Shown here: piece after piece, positions 27,709 to 35,903 of the stretch
How positions within the stretch are numbered: the first letter of the stretch is position 1
How the letters are laid out: every line of letters starts with the position of its first letter
Assembly (NCBI GenBank): GCA_946491665.1
Contig: CAMLYL010000001.1
Coordinates: forward strand, 1 to 64,000
DNA: 64,000 nucleotides
DNA from: an uncultured Lachnospiraceae bacterium
Lineage (GTDB): Bacteria; Bacillota; Clostridia; Lachnospirales; Lachnospiraceae
Direction of reading: 5' to 3'
The notes under the pieces: generated by a model
Databases searched by the model: none
What the model was told of the DNA's origin: nothing
The model's input: only the letters and a program-made list of their open reading frames with translations
Program-made: the position numbers and the translations under genes

Positions 27709-30383
27709 AATGCCACCTCCTCTGTAGGATCGCTGGGCTGTGCCAGCCACTGAGTGAAATCATGGGGATTCTGCCAGATTCCTTCCGGCGCCTCCTCTGC
27801 CGGATATACTTTCACCAGGAACGCCCGCAGAGTATAAGTTCCAACCACATCATTAAAAGGAGCATCCGCTTTGGTCAGTACATTCACATTTGTCTCCATC
27901 CAGCCGTGGGTCTTTGTTCCAAGAGTTTCCGGATTCCAGAACCGCTCCATATAAACCACGCCCGGCTTGATTCCCTGCGTCACAGAGACAACCGCCCGGA
28001 TTCTTCCGCGCTTTGACTCCACCCAGGCCCAGCTTCCATCTTCAAGACCATATTTTTCCGCATCATCCGGGAACATCCACAGCTCCGGCACCGGATAAAT
28101 CTCGCGCAGCCAGGGCACATTCCTCAGAGTATTATGATGGAAGAACGGAACACGTCCATTTGTCATAACCAGCGGATATTCTTTCGCCAGCCCTTCCGTA
28201 TCTCTGGGGCTTTCCGCCGGCTCCAGATAATAGGGCAGCGGCTCATAATCTTTCGATGCGGGAGGGAGCTCACATTTTGCAAAAGGCTGTCCGGTACGTC
28301 CCAGAGTAATCATACTCTCCAGATAAATCTCACATTTTTTCGAAGGTGTCGCAAATCCCTGGGGCAGATTCGTCTTCGGGTCTTTCTTCTTATATACATA
28401 GTACTCCTTCCACTCTTCCTTCGGCATATAAGTGTAAGGCGTAATTTCCTTCAGAGTCTCAAAGTCCAGCCCTACACGGGACAGGAAATGATCCCACAGA
28501 TCCGTCACCTTATCCCAGTAGGGGAGATCCTTGCCCATGTACTCCGCGTCAAAAGCTTTGGCACAATCCTCGTCGCCCAGCTCGCCGCAGCGCTTCGCGA
28601 TCTTCGCCCAGATCAGAGTTTCATCCATGGTCTCCCACAGATGGGTCACCTGCTGTCTGGCGCAGAGCGTGTTACATGTCTCCACAATCATGTCAGTTTC
28701 CAGCCATTCCTCCGTGGGAAGCAGGATATCCGCATAAGCTGAAAAAGAAGTGGGATACATATACATATGTACGATAAAATCCAGCTCGTCAATCACCCGC
28801 TTTACCTTCTGGCTGTCAGCCACCGCCGCCATCTTATTTCCGGAACGGTCAATCCATACTCTGGGCTTATAAGGCTTCCCGGTCAGAACCGCATCCATAA
28901 TACTGGTGATATGGCCGGCATACCAGATATGCAGACCCTTGTGTTCAATACCTCCCAGCCGTTTCTTCAGCTGCTCATCCGGAAGCTTATCTGCAGCAAT
29001 GGGAACCGGATAGTTCGGCATATCAAACACCCCGCTGGTCTTAAACCGCTGAAGAAGCGCGCCGGGACGCTCCACATTTCCCATCAGCAGATCCAGTGTG
29101 GCGGTACTCATGGCTGCCTGAACTGAGTTCGGCGTCTGGTCCGTGCTGACGCCGATGGCAATACCGCTGGGCGTCTGCTCCGCATACAGACGGATTGCTT
29201 TCTCAATCTGTTTCGGATCCAGCTCACAGATCTCAGCCGCATACTCCAGTGTATACTGCTCTGCCTGTTCCCACAGAAGCTGGAAACCTGTTTTGTAGGT
29301 CTTTCCTTCATATATATATGTACCCTGCAGAGCCGGCTGGAGCTGATCATCCCAGGGATACTCCATGGGCTTCGGCTGACCGGTCAGTTCATCCCATACC
29401 ACAAAGGTATCCGGAATATCCGGATCTTCGCTGATCTGATCCCGCCAGAACATCTTTGTCTCCGCGTCAACCAGATACGGCAGATTCGTCCATTTCATCA
29501 CAAACTCTTCATCGTAGAGTTTTTCTTCCATAATAAAGCGGATCCATGCAAGCATCAGCGCCACATCCGTACCCGGACGAATCGGAAGCCAGACATCCGC
29601 CTTCGCAGCATCCGGAGTCATACGGGGATCAATCACTACCGTTTTCACACCGTTTGCACGCAGATCCACCACTGCTCCGCCGCCGCTGGCCGGACAGGAG
29701 TAGGAAGGATCTGTTCCCCACAAAACAAGAGTTTTTATGGGAGTATCTTCCGTATCATAAATCTCGAGAGAATTGGAATCTGCAATACTGGGATCTACGC
29801 CGCCGTACATCATGGTATAAGCCAGCACACGGGGCAGATAGCACTGAGCGCAACCGGGCTCAAACCAGTTGGGCGTGCCGAAAATATTACAGAAACGGGC
29901 GATACTCCAGATCTCCGGATTCCCGCCTCCTCCGGTAGAACAGAACACAGTCTCCGCACCATACTTCTGTTTTGTCTCTACTAATTTATGTGCAATGATA
30001 TCAATCGCCTTTTCCCAGGAAATCCGGCGCCACTTATTGGCTCCCCGTTTTCCCACCCGCATCATTGGATACTTGTTCCGATTGGGATGGTACAGAGCCT
30101 GAATGCCGGAAAGTCCCTTTGCGCACATCCTGCCTTTGCTCATACGGTCCTCCGGATTGCCTTCCAGCTTGATCACCCGGCCGTTTTTCACGGTAGCGAT
30201 CACACCGCAGTTGGCAATGCAGGCCCGGCAGCAGGTCTTTACCCGGCGGATCTCATCTTCCGTTGTCTTATTCTCCTGTTTCGCTTTCCGGAACATTCGG
30301 GTATTTCCGGTGGCAAAACGCAGCCCCCTTACACTGGTGGCCGCCAGGAAGTCCATACTGGAAATTTCTATTTTCTCTCCCAT
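27705..30383 (-). CDS. bis-MGD molybdopterin oxidoreductase catalytic subunit (DMSO reductase superfamily)
   Basis: CCRACIANCGVIATVKNGRVIKLEGNPEDRMSKGRMCAKG; WFEPGCAQCYLPRV; ATPSKKCEIYLES; RBS GGAGGG before ATG at 30383. Confidence 0.93.
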   Translation of the reverse strand: MGEKIEISSMDFLAATSVRGLRFATGNTRMFRKAKQENKTTEDEIRRVKTCCRACIANCGVIATVKNGRVIKLEGNPEDRMSKGRMCAKGLSGIQALYHPNRNKYPMMRVGKRGANKWRRISWEKAIDIIAHKLVETKQKYGAETVFCSTGGGGNPEIWSIARFCNIFGTPNWFEPGCAQCYLPRVLAYTMMYGGVDPSIADSNSLEIYDTEDTPIKTLVLWGTDPSYSCPASGGGAVVDLRANGVKTVVIDPRMTPDAAKADVWLPIRPGTDVALMLAWIRFIMEEKLYDEEFVMKWTNLPYLVDAETKMFWRDQISEDPDIPDTFVVWDELTGQPKPMEYPWDDQLQPALQGTYIYEGKTYKTGFQLLWEQAEQYTLEYAAEICELDPKQIEKAIRLYAEQTPSGIAIGVSTDQTPNSVQAAMSTATLDLLMGNVERPGALLQRFKTSGVFDMPNYPVPIAADKLPDEQLKKRLGGIEHKGLHIWYAGHITSIMDAVLTGKPYKPRVWIDRSGNKMAAVADSQKVKRVIDELDFIVHMYMYPTSFSAYADILLPTEEWLETDMIVETCNTLCARQQVTHLWETMDETLIWAKIAKRCGELGDEDCAKAFDAEYMGKDLPYWDKVTDLWDHFLSRVGLDFETLKEITPYTYMPKEEWKEYYVYKKKDPKTNLPQGFATPSKKCEIYLESMITLGRTGQPFAKCELPPASKDYEPLPYYLEPAESPRDTEGLAKEYPLVMTNGRVPFFHHNTLRNVPWLREIYPVPELWMFPDDAEKYGLEDGSWAWVESKRGRIRAVVSVTQGIKPGVVYMERFWNPETLGTKTHGWMETNVNVLTKADAPFNDVVGTYTLRAFLVKVYPAEEAPEGIWQNPHDFTQWLAQPSDPTEEVAL

Positions 30384-30632
30384 ATTATCCCTCCACAGCC
30401 TTTGTTTCATGGTATACATCGATGAACATTTTTGGTATACCACTTGTATCTGACTTTGATTATATGCCTGCATATGCAAATAGTCAAGACATTTTCAATT
30501 TCTTTTTTACACTATCTTTTTTATTTTTCTTTGTCTAAACTGCTCATAAAACAAAAAAGTCAAGTATAATCTTTTTCTTTTGTTTATAAAATATAAACAA
30601 AAAAAATATTAAAAAATTGTGAAAAAATACAT

Positions 30633-30662
30633 TTTGCTGTATGCCAACTATACAGGTATAGA
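30633..30662 (+). promoter_or_regulatory. Candidate MerR-like operator/promoter upstream of UbiD gene
   Basis: TTTGCT GTATGCCAACTATACAGG TATAGA; GTAT-N7-ATAC dyad as in symporter promoter; 18-bp spacer, weak -35. Confidence 0.45.
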
Positions 30663-30698
30663 CTAAAGCTATAAATTTTTATGAAGGAGGGAAAGGAT

Positions 30699-32168
30699 AT
30701 GAACAAAGTAGAAGATTTACGTTCTGCCATTGAATTGATCAAATCGATTCCGGGCGAGTATGTCGAGACCGATGTGGAAGTTGATCCGAAAGCGGAACTT
30801 TCCGGTGTATACCGCTACGTAGGAGCTGGCGGAACAGTAATGAGACCTACAAAAATCGGACCTGCCATGGTGTTCAACAATATTAAGGGACATCCCGGCG
30901 CAAGGGTAATCACCGGTATACTGGCAAGCAGAAAGAGGGTTGCTGCTCTGCTGGATACTACTCCGGAAAAGCTGGGCTTTTTCCTGCGTGACGCGGTACA
31001 GAACCCGATTGATCCGATTGACTTCACAGGAGATAAGGTTCCCTGTCAGGAAGTCGTACATCTGGCAACGGAGGAGGGCTTCGACATCCGCAAGCTGGTG
31101 CCGGCTCCCACCAACACTCCGGAAGATGCCGGCCCGTACATTACTATGGGTCTGGCTTACGGCAGCGATCCCGAGACAGGCATCTCAGACGTTACCATTC
31201 ACAGATTCTGTCTCCAGAGCGAGAATGAGCTTTCCATGTGGATTACTCCCGGCGCAAGACATCTGGGTGTTTTCTATGAAAAATATGAGAAGCTTAACAA
31301 ACCCATGCCGATTTCCATCAGCATCGGATTGGATCCGGCTGTTTATCTGGCATCCGGCTTTGAGCCGCCCACAACACCGCTTGGATACAACGAGCTGGCC
31401 TGCGCGGGGGCAATCCGCCAGAAACCGGTAGAGCTCTGCAACTGTATTACTATCGGCGAAAAGGCTATTGCCAATGCAGAATATGTAATTGAAGGTGAGC
31501 TTATGCCTCACGAGCGTGTACCGGAGGATCGCTCCACCGGAACAGGAAAGGCTATGCCGGAATTCCCCGGACAGACCGGTCCCGCTCCCATGGTTCCCAT
31601 TATTAAGGTAAAAGCTGTGACACACAGAATGAACCCGATTATGCAGACTACCATCGGACCTTCCGAGGAGCACGTACATATGGCCGGACTTCCCACAGAG
31701 GCAAGTATTATCAACATGGTTGAGACTGCTATGCCGGGACGTCTGATGAATGTATACGCACATCCTTCAGGAGGCGGAAAATACATGGCTATCATTCAGT
31801 TCAAGAAGAGCATGCCCAGTGATGAGGGACGTCAGCGTCAGGCTGCGCTGCTTGCTTTCTCCGCATTCAGCGAGTTAAAGCATGTAATTCTGGTGGATGA
31901 AGATGTTGATCCGTTTGACAGCAACGATGTTTTATGGGCATTAAACACCCGTTATCAGGGAGATATTGATACTGTCATGATCCCCGGCGTGAGATGCCAT
32001 CCGCTGGATCACACACAGGAAACTGCTTACAATCCCATGATCCGCGACAATGGTATTTCCTGCAAGACGATCTTCGACTGTACGATGCCCTTCTCTCAGA
32101 AGAAGCATTTTGAGAGATCACAGTTCCTGGAGGTTGATCCCAAGCATTGGCTTCCGGATATGTTCTAA
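30699..32168 (+). CDS. UbiD-family prenyl-FMN decarboxylase, gallate/protocatechuate (LpdC) type
   Basis: MRPTKIGPAMVFNNIKGHPGARVITGI, ISIGLDPAVYLAS, VPEDRSTGTGKAMPEFPG; RBS AGGAGGG. Confidence 0.9.
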   Translation: MNKVEDLRSAIELIKSIPGEYVETDVEVDPKAELSGVYRYVGAGGTVMRPTKIGPAMVFNNIKGHPGARVITGILASRKRVAALLDTTPEKLGFFLRDAVQNPIDPIDFTGDKVPCQEVVHLATEEGFDIRKLVPAPTNTPEDAGPYITMGLAYGSDPETGISDVTIHRFCLQSENELSMWITPGARHLGVFYEKYEKLNKPMPISISIGLDPAVYLASGFEPPTTPLGYNELACAGAIRQKPVELCNCITIGEKAIANAEYVIEGELMPHERVPEDRSTGTGKAMPEFPGQTGPAPMVPIIKVKAVTHRMNPIMQTTIGPSEEHVHMAGLPTEASIINMVETAMPGRLMNVYAHPSGGGKYMAIIQFKKSMPSDEGRQRQAALLAFSAFSELKHVILVDEDVDPFDSNDVLWALNTRYQGDIDTVMIPGVRCHPLDHTQETAYNPMIRDNGISCKTIFDCTMPFSQKKHFERSQFLEVDPKHWLPDMF

Positions 32169-32211
32169 AAACAAATATGCTTTATAAAGAAAGATAAAAG
32201 AGGAAGATGAG

Positions 32212-33651
32212 ATGAAAGTTTTCAAAAAAGAATACATCCATTATCTGATCGCCCTGATTATCGGTATTGTCATCGCAGTTGCGCTGAAACCGGGTAACGG
32301 GCTGACAGATATCGGTGTTCGTGTAGTTGCCATTATGATTCCGTGTCTGTATCTGTGGCTGACAACAAACACGCACTGGACCAGTTTGCTGGCATTAGGA
32401 CTCCTGGTTATGACACAGGCTATGACGGCCAACGAAGTATGGGCGAACTCCCTTGGACACTTCGTAGTAATTACCGTTCTCTGCTACATGATTCTGAACG
32501 TGTGTCTGAAAGAGACCGGTGTAATCGATAAAATAGCCATATGGTTTGTAACCCGTAAATTCGTACAGGGCAAGCCCTATGCATTTATGGCAATGTTCTT
32601 CGCATCCAACGTAATCATCGGTATGTTCGTAGATAACCTGTCTCTGGCAATTATCTACATCGGACTTACTGAAGTTCTGTGTAAGCAGCTCGGACTGAAG
32701 AAGGGCGATTCTTTCTACACCTGTATGTTCACCGGCGTTATGTTCGGCAACGTACTGCTGTCCATCTGTTCTCCGATCGCGCATGCACTGCCGAACATCA
32801 TCATGGCATCCTGTGAGTCTGTATTCGGTATTACCATTACATACGCACAGTGGCTGGCAGTCGGTGTTCCTTATGCAGCAGTTATGTATGTTGTAATTAT
32901 GCTGATTGTTCTGATCTGGCGTCCTGACACCTCTGCATTCAAGAACTACGATGTAGAGAAAGTAAAAGCAGAGCAGGAGCCTCTGAGCAGAGAAGGTAAG
33001 ATTTCCGCCGCTACATTTATCGTTGTTGTGTTCTTCGTACTGGCGCCTTCACTGCTGAGCAATGTATCCGCATTCTTCTCTTACATGAACAGCATCGGTG
33101 TTGTTATCCCGGCTATTCTGGGTATCGTGTTCCTGGCTCTGATCCGTTCCAACGGCAAAGCAGTCCTGAATGTTCCGGCAGCTATGAAACAGGTTCCGTG
33201 GCCGCCCCTGCTCTTCGCAGGTACCGTGTCCTGCTTCGCAGTGCCGCTGTCTGCAGAGTCCACCGGTATTAATGTATGGCTTGGCAACGTTCTGCAGCCC
33301 GTCATTGGTGATCTTCCGCAGTTCGGAATCATCGCGGTTCTGTTCCTGCTGGCCATCATCATGACAAACTTCCTGTCCAACACAGTTACCATGGTACTGT
33401 TCTTCAATATTGGTGCCGTACTGCTGTCCATTGATCAGGTAAATATGGCTGCATTTACAATCATGGTTTCTATCGCATCCGGTATGGCTGCTGTAACGCC
33501 GTCCGCAGCGGTTCCTTCACCGCTGTTCTTCGGTCCTGGCCATGTAACGATGAAGACTACAGTAAAATATACAACTATATTCGTTGTAATTTCCTTCTTC
33601 ATCTGCCTGCTGTTCATGCCGATTGCAACCAAAATGCTTGGCGGAGTATAA
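32212..33651 (+). CDS. SLC13/DASS-like anion permease
   Basis: ~12 TM segments; NFLSNTVTMVLFFNIGAVL and MAAVTPSAAVPSPLFFG; directly downstream of UbiD. Confidence 0.78.
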   Translation: MKVFKKEYIHYLIALIIGIVIAVALKPGNGLTDIGVRVVAIMIPCLYLWLTTNTHWTSLLALGLLVMTQAMTANEVWANSLGHFVVITVLCYMILNVCLKETGVIDKIAIWFVTRKFVQGKPYAFMAMFFASNVIIGMFVDNLSLAIIYIGLTEVLCKQLGLKKGDSFYTCMFTGVMFGNVLLSICSPIAHALPNIIMASCESVFGITITYAQWLAVGVPYAAVMYVVIMLIVLIWRPDTSAFKNYDVEKVKAEQEPLSREGKISAATFIVVVFFVLAPSLLSNVSAFFSYMNSIGVVIPAILGIVFLALIRSNGKAVLNVPAAMKQVPWPPLLFAGTVSCFAVPLSAESTGINVWLGNVLQPVIGDLPQFGIIAVLFLLAIIMTNFLSNTVTMVLFFNIGAVLLSIDQVNMAAFTIMVSIASGMAAVTPSAAVPSPLFFGPGHVTMKTTVKYTTIFVVISFFICLLFMPIATKMLGGV

Positions 33652-33727
33652 GACAGATTGTTTCAGGGATTTTTTCAACTCCCCACAATATAGTTCCGAA
33701 AGCCCCAGCGGTTTTCGGAACACCATA

Positions 33728-33764
33728 AAAGGAGCCTGCCCACAGGGGCAAGCTCCTTTTTCAT
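33728..33764. terminator. Stem-loop AAAAGGAGCCTGCCC-acag-GGGCAAGCTCCTTTTT
   Basis: Bidirectional terminator between convergent genes. Confidence 0.85.
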
Positions 33765-33812
33765 AACCATTTTTACAATACAGATCAGAACATCTTTTCA
33801 TGCTCTGCGCTT

Positions 33813-34370
33813 TCAGGACCATCTGCGGAATTTTTTTGACTCGATTCCATAAATATCAAGCACCTTCGCTGCAATATGCTCCACCATCTGCTGAATATTC
33901 TCCGGCCGATTATAAAAGGTCAGCATGGGAGGAAGAATAATCGCTCCCATCTGGGACAGTTCCATCATATTCCGCAGGTGAATCGTGTGAAGGGGCGTCT
34001 CCCTTGCCACAAGCACCAGTTTTCTACGCTCCTTCAGCGTCACATCCGCCGCCCGCAGCAGCAGATTATCCGAATACCCGCTGTGAATTCCCGCCACAGT
34101 CTTCATACTGCAGGGAACCACCACCATTCCCTCCGTCTTAAACGTTCCGCTGGCAATAGACGCTCCGATATCATGAAGATCATAGACATGATCCGCCATA
34201 TCCAGAATCTGTTTCGAAGTATACTCTGATTCCAGCTCAATCGTACGCCTTGCTCCATCGGTAACTACAAGGCAGCTTTCCCAGTCCGGGCATTCTTTCA
34301 GTGTCTGCAGAATCTCCACCGCAATCGGTACACCGCTTGCTCCGCTCATTCCAATTACTAATCGTTTCAT
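33813..34370 (-). CDS. ubiX: Flavin prenyltransferase (UbiX/LpdB)
   Basis: GMSGASGVPIAVEIL, VVVPCSMKTVAGIHSGYSDNLLLRAADVTLKERRKLVLVARETPL. Confidence 0.95.
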   Translation of the reverse strand: MKRLVIGMSGASGVPIAVEILQTLKECPDWESCLVVTDGARRTIELESEYTSKQILDMADHVYDLHDIGASIASGTFKTEGMVVVPCSMKTVAGIHSGYSDNLLLRAADVTLKERRKLVLVARETPLHTIHLRNMMELSQMGAIILPPMLTFYNRPENIQQMVEHIAAKVLDIYGIESKKFRRWS

Positions 34371-34390
34371 CTTATCTCTCCTTTGTTCCT

Positions 34391-34421
34391 ATTATAAACA
34401 GTATAGTAAATATACTGTCAA
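34391..34421 (-). promoter_or_regulatory. MerR-type promoter (TTGACA-19 bp-TATAAT) upstream of ubiX
   Basis: Minus strand TTGACA GTATATTTACTATACTGTT TATAAT; perfect ACAGTATA-N5-TATACTGT dyad. Confidence 0.7.
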
Positions 34422-34468
34422 TGCCCTTTCTCCTTTTCAGCGCCAGGGAAAAAATTTGCGGTTTCATA

Positions 34469-34499
34469 TTGACTGTATTCTAACAACATAGCGTAGAAT
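34469..34499 (+). promoter_or_regulatory. MerR-type promoter (TTGACT-19 bp-TAGAAT) upstream of second MerR gene
   Basis: TTGACT GTATTCTAACAACATAGCG TAGAAT; dyad weaker. Confidence 0.55.
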
Positions 34500-34529
34500 G
34501 CTCTACAGATAAATGCATAACCGAAATTT

Positions 34530-35456
34530 TTGCGTAGAAAGAAAGAGACGGATCGGTTTATGAACACGAAACATGAGGACGCCACCTTAACCATCAGTGA
34601 GATGGCCAGGATCTGCCGCGTCAGCAGACAAACTCTGATCTACTATGATAAAAACAATATTTTCAAGCCGGTATATACCAACAAAAACGGTTATCGTCTG
34701 TATTCGATTTATCAGATACCTTTTCTGCGTGAAATCTGCGCTCTGAAAGACAAGAGCCTTTATCTGAAGGATATTGCCACAAATCTGGACAATCGCAATA
34801 TAGAAACGGCGATGGATCTGCTGATTCTTCACCAGAAGGACCTTGATCAGCAGATTCTTGCTCTCCAGGAGAAGAAGCGCGCCATCACGGAACGTATCCT
34901 GTATTATCAGCAGGCTGAGATTGAGCTGTCTCATCTGGAACAGCCTTATCTGAAACAGTTTCCTGACCGGAATCTTCTGTTTCAGGCCTGGGGATGTCAG
35001 GATATGTCCAGACGTCAGATGCACATTTCTCATATGAACCTGCGCAATCTGGCTCACGACATGGATATTGAAGTTGATTTCGGCTGGGGCGCTCTGCTAT
35101 TTGACACAGATATCCAGGCAGGCGAACCCATTCGTCACGCCGGGGCCTATGTACGTCTCCCGGATGATTTTGATATGACAAAAACAGTTCCGGACAGTCA
35201 GTGCATTATTGCTCCCGCAGGTACATATGTCTGCATGAATGTATATGCCATGCCCTATGACACTTCTTTCCTCGGGCAATTATATCAGTGGATTCGGGAA
35301 CAGAATTATACTGTAAACGGAAATCTGGTAAACGAATGCATTTTAGATACCACTTTTTATACCAAAGAGCGTCAGACTGATTTCTGTCAGCTCCAGGTGC
35401 CGATTCTCCTGCCGGAGAATACTGACAAACAGAATACAGGTGAAAAAAATGATTAA
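34530..35456 (+). CDS. MerR family regulator, paralog of 3356..4213
   Basis: LTISEMARICRVSRQTLIYYDKNNIFKP...; same length coiled coil and C-terminal domain as the first MerR. Confidence 0.88.
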   Translation: MRRKKETDRFMNTKHEDATLTISEMARICRVSRQTLIYYDKNNIFKPVYTNKNGYRLYSIYQIPFLREICALKDKSLYLKDIATNLDNRNIETAMDLLILHQKDLDQQILALQEKKRAITERILYYQQAEIELSHLEQPYLKQFPDRNLLFQAWGCQDMSRRQMHISHMNLRNLAHDMDIEVDFGWGALLFDTDIQAGEPIRHAGAYVRLPDDFDMTKTVPDSQCIIAPAGTYVCMNVYAMPYDTSFLGQLYQWIREQNYTVNGNLVNECILDTTFYTKERQTDFCQLQVPILLPENTDKQNTGEKND

Positions 35457-35793
35457 ACAGAAACATGTTTCCAAAACTTTATTCGGATATGAGATCGCTG
35501 CGGATGCTGCCGCTCTGGATGAAGGCATCCAGGTTCTGCTCTACGGCGGTGAAAAGAGCCATATTGGCGCCATCACTATTGCCGGTCCCGGCGGGCAGGT
35601 CAACACAACTGCCTTTGACGGGCATAAGGAAGCCGGTCTCAGTCAGAAATGGGCTCTGGCAATCGCCCATAAAAAGGGACTTCCCGTAATTGTATCCGCG
35701 GGCATTCATTATGATAATGCCACCCGTGATCAGATTCAGGAAATCCTCCAGGTCTGCGATGAGCTCTTAGAACAGCTTCTCAGCTGCCTGTAG
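35449..35793 (+). CDS. lpdD: LpdD-like prenylated-flavin chaperone
   Basis: GGEKSHIGAITIAGP...FDGHKEAGLSQKWALAIAHKKGLPVIVSAGIHYDNATRDQIQEIL matches the recalled LpdD pattern; functional context with UbiD and UbiX. Confidence 0.78.
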   Translation: MIKQKHVSKTLFGYEIAADAAALDEGIQVLLYGGEKSHIGAITIAGPGGQVNTTAFDGHKEAGLSQKWALAIAHKKGLPVIVSAGIHYDNATRDQIQEILQVCDELLEQLLSCL

Positions 35794-35849
35794 CTGCATA
35801 AAGCAGTTATATTACCTGTGAGATCCACCAAAACCTCTCTATAAAACCA

Positions 35850-35887
35850 TGAAAACTCAGCGGCGCGATGCGCCGCTGAGTTTTTCT
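35850..35887. terminator. Stem-loop AAAACTCAGCGGCGC-gat-GCGCCGCTGAGTTTTT
   Basis: Perfect inverted repeat. Confidence 0.85.
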
Positions 35888-35903
35888 CTGAAATAACGCT
35901 CCC

